DNA from: Streptococcus australis
GTDB taxonomy: Bacteria; Bacillota; Bacilli; Lactobacillales; Streptococcaceae
Assembly: GCF_901543175.1 (NCBI RefSeq)
Contig: NZ_LR594040.1
Span: 1,426,001-1,490,000, forward strand
Length of the DNA: 64,000 nucleotides
Direction of reading: 5' to 3'
Shown: piece after piece, positions 43,966 to 52,967 of the stretch
How positions within the stretch are numbered: the first letter of the stretch is position 1
Layout of the letters: the number at the start of each line of letters is the position of its first letter
Notes under the pieces: generated by a model
Told to the model about the DNA's origin: nothing
The model's database searches: none
What the model saw: the letters and a program-made list of their open reading frames with translations, nothing else
Position numbers and translations under genes: made by a program

Positions 43966-44625
43966 ATGATTGATCTTTATTTTTTTCTTGTCGGGAGCAT
44001 TCTCGCTTCTTTTCTAGGTTTGGTCATTGACCGTTTCCCTGAGCAATCCATTATCCGACCGGCTAGTCACTGCGATTCCTGTCAGACTCGCTTGCGTCCG
44101 CTAGATTTGATTCCTATCCTCTCTCAGGTCTTTCATCGCTTTCGCTGTCGCTACTGTAAGGCTCCTTATCCTTTCTGGTATGCCCTCTTTGAACTGGGCT
44201 TGGGATTCCTCTTTCTGGCTTGGGCTTGGGGATTTCTTTCCTCGGGACAAGTCATCCTGATAACTACTGGCTTGACCTTGGGCATCTATGACTTGCGCCA
44301 TCAGGAATATCCCTTACTAGTCTGGCTAACGTTCCACCTAATCCTCATGGCTTTCTGTGGTTGGAATCTGGTCATGATTTTCTTCCTTATCCTTGGAATT
44401 TTTGCTCATTTTATCGATATCCGTATAGGAGCAGGTGATTTTCTTTTTCTATCATCTTGTGCACTCGTCTTTAGTGTGACAGAGTTGCTGATTTTGATTC
44501 AGTTTGCTTCTGCGACGGGGATTCTTACCTTTCTCCTCCAAAAGAAAAAGGAAAGACTCCCTTTCGTGCCTTTCCTCTTACTTGCTGCTTGTTTGATTAT
44601 TTTTGGTAAGCTACTGCTTGTTTGA
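43966..44625 (+). CDS. cclA: Prepilin leader peptidase CclA (ComC)
   Basis: 219 residues, a type IV prepilin peptidase/methylase required to build the DNA-uptake pseudopilus. An N-terminal helix with [12 protein letters not shown], then a zinc-type CDSC...CRYC pair near residues 26-50, and the aspartates in [11 protein letters not shown] and GAGDFLF. About seven helices. Start at 43966 fits the family; there is no ribosome site because the competence box ends 7 nt before it. The 3' end overlaps trpA by 29 bp on the opposite strand. Confidence 0.93.
   Translation: MIDLYFFLVGSILASFLGLVIDRFPEQSIIRPASHCDSCQTRLRPLDLIPILSQVFHRFRCRYCKAPYPFWYALFELGLGFLFLAWAWGFLSSGQVILITTGLTLGIYDLRHQEYPLLVWLTFHLILMAFCGWNLVMIFFLILGIFAHFIDIRIGAGDFLFLSSCALVFSVTELLILIQFASATGILTFLLQKKKERLPFVPFLLLAACLIIFGKLLLV
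44540..44575 (-). terminator. Possible trp operon terminator inside cclA
   Basis: Minus strand GGAAAG/CTTTCC stem (44550-44555 with 44570-44575) followed by TTTTTCTTTT, 20 nt past the trpA stop and antisense to the cclA 3' end. Confidence 0.5.
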
Positions 44626-45373
44626 TAAAGTCCTCAATCGGCTCTCCTTGGTGGAGAGCTTTTACAATTTTTGAACCGACGATAACTCCATCTGACACCG
44701 CATTGAAGCGTTCGACATCGGCTTGACTAGATACACCAAAACCTGTCAAGACTGGGATGTCCGCTACTTGATGCAATTGTGCCAAGTGCTTGTCCAAGTC
44801 TGCACGGTAATTTCCTGACTTCCCTGTCACCCCATTGATAGCAACGGCATAGACAAAGCCTTCCGCTCCCTTGATCAACTCTTTCTGACGTTCAAGTCCT
44901 GTGGTCAAGCTCACTAAAGGAATCAAGGCAATATCTGTGTCTACCAAAAAGGGCTCTACAAAGTTGGCATGTTCATGAGGCAGGTCTGGGATAATCAAGC
45001 CCTTGACCGCTGTATCAGCTAGATCTTTGACAAATTTCTCCACACCGTACTGAAAGAGGGGGTTGAAGTAGGTCATGATGACCAGCGGAACCTCTGTTTG
45101 AATGGTTTTCAAGGTTTCAACCAAAGCCTGGGTAGAAGTCCCATGAGCTAGACTGCGCAAGCCTGCTTCTTCGATCACAGGTCCATCTGCAACAGGGTCT
45201 GAAAAGGGAATACCCACTTCAATAGCTGAGACACCCAAATCTTCTAAAAAGTGGATAGTTTCAGCGAGACCATCCAGACCTTTCTCATGGTCTCCAGCCA
45301 TGATATAGGGAACGAAAATTCCTTTTCCAGCTGCTTTGATAGCGTTCAATTTTTCTGTTAGTGTCTTAGGCAT
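44597..45373 (-). CDS. trpA: Tryptophan synthase alpha subunit
   Basis: 258 residues, TIM barrel that cleaves indole-glycerol phosphate. Catalytic Glu in [18 protein letters not shown] near residue 50 and Asp within the same motif; phosphate loop [10 protein letters not shown] near 213. The ATG at 45373 lies inside the end of trpB (8-nt overlap), so they are coupled. Confidence 0.97.
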   Translation of the reverse strand: MPKTLTEKLNAIKAAGKGIFVPYIMAGDHEKGLDGLAETIHFLEDLGVSAIEVGIPFSDPVADGPVIEEAGLRSLAHGTSTQALVETLKTIQTEVPLVIMTYFNPLFQYGVEKFVKDLADTAVKGLIIPDLPHEHANFVEPFLVDTDIALIPLVSLTTGLERQKELIKGAEGFVYAVAINGVTGKSGNYRADLDKHLAQLHQVADIPVLTGFGVSSQADVERFNAVSDGVIVGSKIVKALHQGEPIEDFIKQAVAYQK

Positions 45374-46589
45374 GGGCTTCTCCCTTCTTTGCTGCATCTG
45401 CTTCCAAGCGGTCTTTGACTTGAACTACATCCTTGTCCCCACGACCGGATAGGCAGACAATCATTGACTTGTCTGGACCAAGTTCTTTGGCCAATTTCAC
45501 TGCAAAGGCGATAGCGTGGCTAGATTCCAAGGCTGGGATAATCCCTTCCACACGAGACAAGAGCTGGAATCCTTCCAAGGCTTCCTCATCTGTCACGGGG
45601 ACATAGCTGGCACGTTTGATATCGTGGTAGTGAGAATGTTCTGGACCGATACCAGGATAGTCCAAACCTGCTGAGATAGAGAAAGCTTCAAGAATTTGAC
45701 CATGAGCATCTTGAAGCACATCCATGAGAGAACCATGGAGGACACCTGGACGTCCCTTGGTCAAGGTCGCTGCGTGATGCTCTGTATCCACACCAAGTCC
45801 TGCTGCCTCAGCCCCATACATAGCTACAGACTCATCTTCTACAAATGGATGGAAGAGACCGATAGCATTAGAACCACCACCAACACAAGCTACTAGGACA
45901 TCTGGCAAATCTTTACCTGTCAAGTCACGGTACTGTTGTTTAGCCTCTCGACCGATGACACTTTGGAAGTCACGAACGATTTCTGGGAAAGGATGAGGCC
46001 CCAAGGCAGAACCAAGGATATAGTGGGTATCATCGATATTTGCCACCCATGAACGAAGGGCTGCATTGACCGCATCCTTGAGCACGCGCGAACCATCTGT
46101 CACGGCCTCAACCTTAGCTCCCAAAAGCTCCATACGAAAGACATTAAGGGCTTGGCGTTTGACATCTTCCTCACCCATGTAGATGGTACATTCCATGTTA
46201 AAGAGGGCCGCAGCTGTTGCAGTTGCTACACCGTGCTGACCAGCACCTGTTTCAGCGATAATTTTCTTTTTGCCCATGCGTTTAGCCAGAAGAACTTGTC
46301 CCAAGGCATTGTTAATCTTGTGGGCCCCTGTATGGTTGAGGTCTTCACGCTTGAGATAAATCTTAGCTCCACCGATATGCTGGGTCAAGTTTTTTGCGTA
46401 GTAAAGGGGAGTTTCACGTCCTACATACTGGCGTAAGAGCTGGTTTAATTCCTCTTGGAAACTTGGGTCTGCCTGACTTTCACGGTAAGCCTTCTCCAAC
46501 TCCAAAACTGCTGTCATCAATGTTTCTGGGACAAAACGTCCACCGAATTTTCCGTAAAATCCATCTTTATTTGGTTCTTGATATGCCAT
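45366..46589 (-). CDS. trpB: Tryptophan synthase beta subunit (operon copy)
   Basis: 407 residues. PLP lysine in GAHKINN near residue 91, catalytic Glu in [11 protein letters not shown] phosphate loop GGGSNAIG near 238, and SGRGDKD near the C-terminus. It joins indole with serine and channels indole from TrpA. The ATG overlaps the trpF end by 23 nt. Compare the second copy at 51256. Confidence 0.97.
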   Translation of the reverse strand: MAYQEPNKDGFYGKFGGRFVPETLMTAVLELEKAYRESQADPSFQEELNQLLRQYVGRETPLYYAKNLTQHIGGAKIYLKREDLNHTGAHKINNALGQVLLAKRMGKKKIIAETGAGQHGVATATAAALFNMECTIYMGEEDVKRQALNVFRMELLGAKVEAVTDGSRVLKDAVNAALRSWVANIDDTHYILGSALGPHPFPEIVRDFQSVIGREAKQQYRDLTGKDLPDVLVACVGGGSNAIGLFHPFVEDESVAMYGAEAAGLGVDTEHHAATLTKGRPGVLHGSLMDVLQDAHGQILEAFSISAGLDYPGIGPEHSHYHDIKRASYVPVTDEEALEGFQLLSRVEGIIPALESSHAIAFAVKLAKELGPDKSMIVCLSGRGDKDVVQVKDRLEADAAKKGEAHA

Positions 46590-47166
46590 TCTTTACCCTC
46601 TCTATAAATCTTCTAATCTTTTCCTGATCTTTTTGTCCATCTGTCTCCACTCCGCTCGATACATCTACTGCATAGGGAGTAAAGTGTCGAATTGCTTTTG
46701 CTACATTGTCTTCCTTAAGGCCGCCTGCGATAAAGAAGGGCTGAGTTAATCCAGTCGTATCCAGTTGACCCCAGTCAAAGGTCTGACCACTCCCAGCAAC
46801 AGGGGCATCAAAGAGTAGATAGTCTGCCTGAGAATTAGGCACATGACCATTTCCATCCACTTGCACAGCCTGAATGCTGGCACAAGGTAAATCCTCAAAC
46901 AAATCATTCCCTACCTGACCATGAACTTGAATCAAGTCCAAGCCAACTTTTTCAATCGCTTCTAGCAGTTGAGCTCGACTTGGTGAAACAAATACACCAA
47001 CCTTTTTAACAGTAGCAGGAGTAGTCTTTGCCAGCTCAGCAGCCTGTTCTAAGGTCACCTGTCTCTTACTAGGTGCGAAGACAAAACCGATGTAGTCTGC
47101 TCCTGCTGACACAGCTGTTTCCACCGCTTCTTTGGTTGATAATCCGCAAATTTTAACCTTTGTCAA
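46567..47166 (-). CDS. trpF: Phosphoribosylanthranilate isomerase
   Basis: 199 residues, TIM barrel starting [15 protein letters not shown] (catalytic Cys7), with the Asp-containing [16 protein letters not shown] near residue 125 and the C-terminal DVSSGVE phosphate site. Overlaps both trpC and trpB. Confidence 0.96.
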   Translation of the reverse strand: MTKVKICGLSTKEAVETAVSAGADYIGFVFAPSKRQVTLEQAAELAKTTPATVKKVGVFVSPSRAQLLEAIEKVGLDLIQVHGQVGNDLFEDLPCASIQAVQVDGNGHVPNSQADYLLFDAPVAGSGQTFDWGQLDTTGLTQPFFIAGGLKEDNVAKAIRHFTPYAVDVSSGVETDGQKDQEKIRRFIERVKNGISRTK

Positions 47167-47920
47167 TCTGTAACTCCTTGATTCTCTGGGCTATATCTTC
47201 TGCCTGCATGAGAGCTGTCCCAACTAAAATTCCGTTAAAGTATGGTGCTACTCGTTCCGCATCCTGCCCTGTGAAAATAGCAGATTCAGAAATGTACAAG
47301 CAATCATCCTTGAAGTATTGTGCCAAGTCTACACTGGTCTGCAAGTCGACTTCAAAGGTTGTCAAATTGCGATTGTTAACACCGATAATTTGAGCTCCAA
47401 GGCGGTGAGCAACTTCCAGTTCAGCAAGATTATGAGTTTCCACCAAGACTTCCAGACCAAGCTCTGTCGCATAGTCATAAAGTTCCTTGAGACGTTTTTC
47501 TGACAAGGCAGCCACGATGAGCAAGATAACTGTCGCACCAGCATTGCGAGCACGGACGATTTGCTTTTCATCGATGATAAAGTCCTTGTTGAGCGTCGGA
47601 ATGTTTACCTGACTGGAAATCTCCCGCAGATAATCCAAATGCCCTTTAAAGAAAACCTCATCTGTCAAAATCGAAATCATCACTGCGCCGTTTGCTTCAT
47701 AAGTCTGGGCCTGTTGCACAATATCTACATCGAGATTGATATCTCCCAGACTAGGGCTAGCTTTCTTGACTTCTGCAATCACCTGCAAGCGTTCCTGATG
47801 ATTCTTCAAAAATGTTGCTAATCGATAGGTCTGGCGCAAGGGTTGGATTTGCTCCAGCTCCATCTGCTCGACCTCACGCGCCTTCTGCTCCAAGATTCGT
47901 GCTAAAAATTCCTGACTCAT
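47153..47920 (-). CDS. trpC: Indole-3-glycerol phosphate synthase
   Basis: 255 residues. [15 protein letters not shown] near residue 48 (Glu, Lys), LNKDFIID near 110, [13 protein letters not shown] near 180 and [10 protein letters not shown] near 211 are the family motifs. Separate from trpF, unlike the fused enterobacterial enzyme. Overlaps trpD by 4 nt. Confidence 0.97.
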   Translation of the reverse strand: MSQEFLARILEQKAREVEQMELEQIQPLRQTYRLATFLKNHQERLQVIAEVKKASPSLGDINLDVDIVQQAQTYEANGAVMISILTDEVFFKGHLDYLREISSQVNIPTLNKDFIIDEKQIVRARNAGATVILLIVAALSEKRLKELYDYATELGLEVLVETHNLAELEVAHRLGAQIIGVNNRNLTTFEVDLQTSVDLAQYFKDDCLYISESAIFTGQDAERVAPYFNGILVGTALMQAEDIAQRIKELQIDKG

Positions 47921-48921
47921 TTTTGGTACTCCTGTAACAGTCTAAGTTTTTCAAGGGCCTTGCCACTGACAATCACTTGACGGGCCAAGGCAACTCCTTC
48001 CTTGATACTAGCTACCTTACCATTAGCATAGAAACCAAGACCAGCATTTAAAACTGTAGTTTCCAAGAATGGGCTTGGTTCGTTTTTCAGAACGCTGAGC
48101 AAAATTTCTGCATTTTCCTGAGCGTTTCCTCCTCGAATGTCCTCAATTGCAATGCGTTCCATTCCCAAATCCTCTGGAGTGAAGCTTGACAAGGTGATTT
48201 CGCCATTTTCAAGAAGAGCAATATTGGTTGTTCCATTCAAACCAGCTTCATCCAGTCCTTCTGGTCCAGCAACCACAATGGCACGTTTGCGACCCATATT
48301 TTTCAAAACCTGAGCTGTACTTTCTAGAAGTTCTGGACGACTAATCCCAAGAAGCTGTGTTTCCAAGGCCATTGGATGAATCAGGGGACCAGTCAAGTTC
48401 ATGATAGTTGGAATTCCTAATTCCAAACGAGCTGGCATGATGTATTTCATGGCTGGGTGCATATTTTTGGCAAAGAGAAAGACGATTCCAGTTTTATCAA
48501 AGACCTTACCTAGTTCAGCTGGTTTGAGGTCTAGGTTGATTCCCAAGGTTTGAAGGACGTCTGCCGAACCAGATTTAGAAGATATCGAGCGGTTACCGTG
48601 TTTGGCCATGTGAATACCACCACCAGCCAAGACAAAGGCTGCAGTTGTGGAAATGTTAAAACTGAAAGACTTATCTCCACCTGTACCACAGTTGTCCATA
48701 GCATCATGAATTTCAGTTGGAATGTGTTGGGCATGTCCTCTCATGACTTGGGCAATAGCTGTACGTTCTTCAGGTGTTTCTCCCTTCATCTTAAGGGCCA
48801 AGAGGAGAGAAGCAATCTGCGCTTCTGTTACACGTCCAGTTACGATACGTTCGATGACATCCGTCATTTCCACACCTGATAAATTTTCAAATTTTGCTAA
48901 TTTTTCAATAATCTCTTTCAT
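47917..48921 (-). CDS. trpD: Anthranilate phosphoribosyltransferase
   Basis: 334 residues. The PRPP/anthranilate motif is [17 protein letters not shown] near residue 78, followed by [21 protein letters not shown] near 106. Full length. Its start is 10 nt after trpG. Confidence 0.97.
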   Translation of the reverse strand: MKEIIEKLAKFENLSGVEMTDVIERIVTGRVTEAQIASLLLALKMKGETPEERTAIAQVMRGHAQHIPTEIHDAMDNCGTGGDKSFSFNISTTAAFVLAGGGIHMAKHGNRSISSKSGSADVLQTLGINLDLKPAELGKVFDKTGIVFLFAKNMHPAMKYIMPARLELGIPTIMNLTGPLIHPMALETQLLGISRPELLESTAQVLKNMGRKRAIVVAGPEGLDEAGLNGTTNIALLENGEITLSSFTPEDLGMERIAIEDIRGGNAQENAEILLSVLKNEPSPFLETTVLNAGLGFYANGKVASIKEGVALARQVIVSGKALEKLRLLQEYQK

Positions 48922-48931
48922 ATAGACAACC

Positions 48932-49498
48932 TCACTTTACAACCCTATCGATAAAATTCCGAATAGAAGACAAGCCATCTGGCGTTCCTATACTCTCTGG
49001 ATGGTACTGGAAACCATAAATTGGTAGGTTTTTGTGTTGAATACCCATGATGGCTTGGTCATCAGTCGAACGAGCTGTCACTTCAAAGTCTTCAGGCATT
49101 TCTTCAATCAAGATACTGTGGTAACGCATGACCGGATGACCATCCTCGATTCCTTGATACAGAACAGATGGCGCTTCAAAGTTGATATGGCTCTGTTTCC
49201 CATGCATGACTTTGGGAGCCAAACCTAGTTTACCGCCAAAAACTTCTGCGATAGCTTGATGACCCAAACAAATCCCAAGAATTGGCTTCTTGCCAGCAAA
49301 GTCACGAATCATGTCCTCCATCTTACCAGCATCAACTGGCCAACCGGGACCAGGAGAAAAGACCAGACCATCTGCTTTTTCAGCTTCTTCATACAACTTG
49401 GGATCGTCATTTCTCAAGACCTGAACTTCTGCGAAATTCCCAATGTATTGGGCCAAGTTATAGGTAAAAGAATCATAGTTGTCAATCAATAAAATCAT
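48932..49498 (-). CDS. trpG: Anthranilate synthase glutaminase subunit
   Basis: 188 residues, class I glutamine amidotransferase. [11 protein letters not shown] at the start, oxyanion SPGPGWP near 50, nucleophile in [13 protein letters not shown] near 77, and His/Glu in [10 protein letters not shown] near 170. Supplies ammonia to TrpE; overlaps it by 4 nt. The same subunit could serve PabB. Confidence 0.96.
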   Translation of the reverse strand: MILLIDNYDSFTYNLAQYIGNFAEVQVLRNDDPKLYEEAEKADGLVFSPGPGWPVDAGKMEDMIRDFAGKKPILGICLGHQAIAEVFGGKLGLAPKVMHGKQSHINFEAPSVLYQGIEDGHPVMRYHSILIEEMPEDFEVTARSTDDQAIMGIQHKNLPIYGFQYHPESIGTPDGLSSIRNFIDRVVK

Positions 49499-50856
49499 GG
49501 TCTTAGTTCTCCAATTCTAGTCATAGATTTTGCTTTGTTAATGGTTTCTTGGTATTCGTTTTGGGCGATGGAGTCGTAGACAATCCCTGCCCCAGCCTGT
49601 ACATAGGCTCTTTGATTTTTAAGAATCATGGTTCGGATGGCAATAGCCAAATCCATATCACCCGTCGCAGACAAGTAGCCGATTGCTCCTGCGTACACGC
49701 CCCGTTTTTCCGTTTCCAGTTCATAGATGCGTCTCATAGCCCGAATCTTTGGTGCTCCAGAAACGGTTCCAGCAGGAAGTGTTGATTTCAAGGCATCCAT
49801 GGCAGTAAGTTCTGGAAGCAAACGCCCTTTGACCACGCTGGTCAAATGCATGACATAGCGGAAGAACTCCACTTCCATATACTTGGTGACTTGGACACTT
49901 GCCGTTTCAGAGATGCGGCCAATATCGTTACGTCCCAAGTCTACCAACATCCGATGTTCTGCCGTTTCCTTCTCATCTGAGAGGAGGTCTGTCGCCATAA
50001 CCTTGTCTTCTTCATCCGTGGCCCCTCTTGGTCGCGTCCCTGCAATCGGATTGGTTGTCACGATGCCATTTTTGACAGAAACCAAACTTTCTGGACTGGC
50101 ACCGATGATTTGATAATCCCCAAAATCATAGAAATAGAGGTAATTAGATGGATTGGTCACGCGGAGATTTCTGTAGAAGTCAAATGGATTTCCAGTAATC
50201 TCTGCTGAGAAACGTTGACTGAGCACGCATTGGAACATATCACCATTACGAATCAAGTCACGAGCGGTTTCCACCATTTCCTCAAACTTCTGAGGAGCAA
50301 TGTGCGGTTTGAAGTCCAGCGGAGATAAATCCAAATCTTCAAATTCATTTGGAGCAGGGATGCGTAATTCCTCAAGCACTTGATTCAAGGCTTTTTCCAA
50401 GTCTTCTTGACCGCGCTCACTATAGAGAGCATCCTCGATGACATGGATTTTTTCCTTCTTGTGGTCAAAGACCATGTAGCTCTCATAGACGAAGAAATGC
50501 ATGTCTGGAGTCCCAATTGCATCCTCAGGGATTTGACCAATTTCTTCATAAAGCGAAATCATATCGTAACCAACAAAACCAATAGCTCCTCCACCAAAAG
50601 GTAGGTCTGAATGGTGCTGGCTCTTATGAGTCACTTCATAAAGGAAATCCAAGGGATCACGATCAATCACTTGCCCATTTTGATAAAGAACTCCATTTTC
50701 AAACTGAATCTCAAAAACAGGATTATAGGCTAGGATAGAAAAACGAGCTGTTTCCTTGTCTCTCGGAATACTTTCTAAAATAACCTTGTGTTGCCCCTTT
50801 AGGCGCATATAAGCCAAGATTGGCGATAAAACATCTCCATGAATGATTCGTTCCAT
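49495..50856 (-). CDS. trpE: Anthranilate synthase component I
   Basis: 453 residues. The tryptophan-feedback element is visible as VILESIP near residue 27 (LLES in other TrpE). The chorismate-binding domain has NGDMFQCVLSQRF, GTRPRG, DLGRNDIGR and LPAGTVSGAPKIRA. The start follows AAAGGGAAATTACA. An upstream in-frame extension would lie in the T-box terminator and is rejected. First gene of trpEGDCFBA. Confidence 0.96.
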   Translation of the reverse strand: MERIIHGDVLSPILAYMRLKGQHKVILESIPRDKETARFSILAYNPVFEIQFENGVLYQNGQVIDRDPLDFLYEVTHKSQHHSDLPFGGGAIGFVGYDMISLYEEIGQIPEDAIGTPDMHFFVYESYMVFDHKKEKIHVIEDALYSERGQEDLEKALNQVLEELRIPAPNEFEDLDLSPLDFKPHIAPQKFEEMVETARDLIRNGDMFQCVLSQRFSAEITGNPFDFYRNLRVTNPSNYLYFYDFGDYQIIGASPESLVSVKNGIVTTNPIAGTRPRGATDEEDKVMATDLLSDEKETAEHRMLVDLGRNDIGRISETASVQVTKYMEVEFFRYVMHLTSVVKGRLLPELTAMDALKSTLPAGTVSGAPKIRAMRRIYELETEKRGVYAGAIGYLSATGDMDLAIAIRTMILKNQRAYVQAGAGIVYDSIAQNEYQETINKAKSMTRIGELRP

Positions 50857-50901
50857 TGTAATTTCCCTTTCGATTCTAATTCTAGTTCGTGGCGACTGTA
50901 T

Positions 50902-50934
50902 AAAAAATCCCCACGCAAAATAACTTGCGTGAGG
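50902..50934 (-). terminator. T-box terminator of the trp operon
   Basis: 10-bp stem with one G-U/A mismatch, 6-nt loop and a six-T run; mutually exclusive with the antiterminator containing the T-box. Confidence 0.8.
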
Positions 50935-50992
50935 ACGAAATTCGCGGTGCCACCTCAATTATAGGATTGTTCCTATCTCTCATTCCTGTCTC

Positions 50993-51097
50993 ATACTCAA
51001 TGAAAATCAAAGAGCAAACTAGGAAGCTAGCCGCAGGCTTTACTTGAGTACGGCAAGGCGAAGCTGACGTGGTTTGAATTTGATTTTCGAAGAGTAT
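50993..51097. repeat. BOX element d (boxA-boxC), inside the trp T-box
   Basis: Ends TACTCAATGAAAATC and GATTTTCGAAGAGTAT, boxC AGCTAGCCGCAGGCT and boxA TACGGCAAGGCGAAGCTGAC; no boxB. Entirely within the T-box leader. Confidence 0.93.
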
Positions 51098-51255
51098 CAG
51101 ATACCTCCTGTAACAGGCTGTGCGATAAAGGGCACTCCCTTGAGAATTATGTTTTCTTCTCTCATTTCAGATGGACCCAACCTTACAGCTTTCTCTGCTT
51201 GTTTCCAGCAACCACAAGCTCTCTGTGAGAGAAATGACTGTAATTTTCCCATCTG

Positions 51256-52434
51256 TTAGTTTTTAGCATCTAGGTAGTCTGCAATCGCAGCTACATCCTT
51301 GTCTCCACGACCTGAAACATTGATGATGATAATCTCATCTTTACTTAGTTTCGGTGCACGTTTAACTGCTTCTGCGATAGCGTGCGAACTTTCAATCGCT
51401 GGGATAATCCCTTCTGTCTTGCTGAGGAGGAGCAAGGCTTGAACAGCTTCTTCATCTGTCGCTGCTACATATTCCACGCGACCTGAGTCTTTGAAGTAGG
51501 CGTGTTCTGGGCCAACGCCTGGATAGTCCAAACCAGCTGAGATAGAGTAAACTGGCGCCAGCTCTCCATCTTCCTTAAAGACTGCATAGGTCTTCATTCC
51601 GTCAACAATTCCGACACTACCTTTTGTCATAGTGGCTGCGTGCTTGTCTGTATCAAGTCCATGCCCAGCAGCTTCTACCCCAACCAATTTGACTTCTTCA
51701 TCAGCTACATACTGTGAAAAAGCACCGATGGCATTGGAACCACCACCTACACAGGCAATAACGTAGTCTGGTAAACGACCTTCTTTTTCTAAGATTTGAC
51801 GACGAGATTCTTCACTGATGACCTTTTGGAATTCATGAACAATGGTAGGATAAGGATGAGGACCTACAGCAGATCCCAAAACGTAGAAGGCTTCAAGGTC
51901 ATTCATCCATGCTCCAAAGGCTGCATCAACTGCATCCTTGAGAGTTCGTGTCCCCGTTTCAACTGCGTGCACAGTTGCTCCCATCATCTCCATACGGAAA
52001 ACATTGAGACGTTGACGTTCCACATCTTCTGCTCCCATGTAGACATCACAGGCCATACCAAACTTAGCTGCAGCAGCTGCAGTCGCAACACCGTGCTGAC
52101 CAGCCCCTGTTTCTGCGATCACTCGTTTTTTGCCCATACGTTTGGCAAGAAGAATTTGTCCTAAAACGTTGTTGAGCTTATGAGAACCAAGGTGGTTAAG
52201 GTCTTCGCGCTTGAGATAAATCTTAGCGCCACCTAGATGGTCTGTTAAACTTTCCGCAAAATAAAGCGGTGTTTCGCGACCTGAATAATCCTTCAAGTAA
52301 TGGCGAAATTCTGCCAAAAACTCTGGATCATCCTTGTACTTATCAAAAGTCACTTCCAACTCATCCAACAAAGCCTGAATCGGCTCCGGTACAAAACTAC
52401 CACCAAATTGTCCAAAATAACCTTTAGTTGTCAT
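51256..52434 (-). CDS. trpB: Second tryptophan synthase beta subunit (TrpB-like)
   Basis: 392 residues with all catalytic motifs of TrpB: PLP lysine in GSHKLNN near residue 83, Glu in ETGAGQHG near 107, GGGSNAIG near 229 and SGRGDKD near 377. It differs widely from the operon copy, for example GPEHAYFKD against GPEHSHYHD, and [18 protein letters not shown] in the loop. No trpA follows. It has its own consensus promoter and tryptophan T-box, so it is made when charged tRNA-Trp is low. It may salvage exogenous indole. The ATG at 52434 follows AGAGGAAAATTTT; an upstream extension would be translated BOX. Confidence 0.92.
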   Translation of the reverse strand: MTTKGYFGQFGGSFVPEPIQALLDELEVTFDKYKDDPEFLAEFRHYLKDYSGRETPLYFAESLTDHLGGAKIYLKREDLNHLGSHKLNNVLGQILLAKRMGKKRVIAETGAGQHGVATAAAAAKFGMACDVYMGAEDVERQRLNVFRMEMMGATVHAVETGTRTLKDAVDAAFGAWMNDLEAFYVLGSAVGPHPYPTIVHEFQKVISEESRRQILEKEGRLPDYVIACVGGGSNAIGAFSQYVADEEVKLVGVEAAGHGLDTDKHAATMTKGSVGIVDGMKTYAVFKEDGELAPVYSISAGLDYPGVGPEHAYFKDSGRVEYVAATDEEAVQALLLLSKTEGIIPAIESSHAIAEAVKRAPKLSKDEIIIINVSGRGDKDVAAIADYLDAKN

Positions 52435-52511
52435 AAAATTTTCCTCTTTCTGTATGAATTCGGCTTTTTGTTTGCTTTTAGTAGTAGGCAAGGAGCTGCA
52501 GATAGAACTCA

Positions 52512-52617
52512 ATACTCTTCGAAAATCAAATTCAAACCACGTCAACGTCGCCTTGCCGTACTCAAGTACAGCCTGCGGCTAGTTTCCTAGTTTGCTCTTT
52601 GATTTTCATTGAGTATA
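52512..52617. repeat. BOX element e (boxA-boxC)
   Basis: Ends ATACTCTTCGAAAATC and GATTTTCATTGAGTATA with boxA and boxC, no boxB. It lies in the transcribed leader between the T-box terminator and the second trpB. Confidence 0.93.
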
Positions 52618-52671
52618 AGTTCATCAAAGCGACTTAAGGCCCTAATAAAAGATAAACAAAATGACCGAAAG

Positions 52672-52710
52672 AAAAAAGCCCACACACGGAATTCACTTCC
52701 GTGTGAGGGC
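52672..52710 (-). terminator. T-box terminator of the second trpB
   Basis: Long stem GCCCtCACACGGAA/TTCCGTGTGtGGGC (one mismatch) with a short loop, then TTTTTTC. Confidence 0.85.
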
Positions 52711-52926
52711 GTTGGTAACGCGGTGCCACCTCAATTGTAAAGGGACTATTCCCCTTTACATCTCTGCCTTGTCTAACAACAAGTTGCACTGTAAGGTGTG
52801 CGCACCGAATTTTCATTGTTTCAAATTCATTTTTTAAATCAGCCCACTTTCACTACTTCCAACCACCTGTTCACAATCACCACAGGCTCCCTGAAGATCA
52901 AAAATAGTTACTTTTCTGATTTATTG
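52672..52926 (-). promoter_or_regulatory. Tryptophan T-box leader of the second trpB
   Basis: T-box GGTGGCACCGCG at 52719-52730 (minus), stem III TGTAAAGGG/CCCTTTACA just before it, and a stem I block at about 52810-52890 with TGG specifier candidate at 52844-52846. Terminator follows at 52672-52710. Together with the BOX element it fills the 533-bp gap upstream of trpB2; no other gene is seen there. Confidence 0.88.
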
Positions 52927-52931
52927 AGAAT

Positions 52932-52960
52932 ATTATAAGTTATTGTTCTATCTTTGTCAA
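52932..52960 (-). promoter_or_regulatory. Promoter of the second trpB
   Basis: Perfect TTGACA (52955-52960), 17-bp spacer and perfect TATAAT (52932-52937) on the minus strand. Confidence 0.9.
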
Positions 52961-52967
52961 GATTTTT

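Larger units (their letters stand above)
50902..51250 (-). promoter_or_regulatory. Tryptophan T-box leader of the trp operon, interrupted by BOX
   Basis: The T-box sequence GGTGGCACCGCG (50943-50954, minus) is followed by a terminator stem CCTCACGCAA/TTGCGTGGGG and six T (50902-50934). Stem III is ATAGGA/TCCTAT just upstream. The stem I region at 51160-51245 has the distal-loop block and a TGG specifier candidate at 51177-51179. A 105-bp BOX element (50993-51097) splits the leader between stem I/II and stem III. This fills the 399-bp gap between trpE and trpB2; no consensus promoter is visible in it. Confidence 0.85.

Noticed and set aside
52435..52545. N-terminal extension of the second TrpB by 37 residues
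   Set aside because: The extra codons translate BOX element DNA; the internal ATG has a ribosome site and matches the family start.
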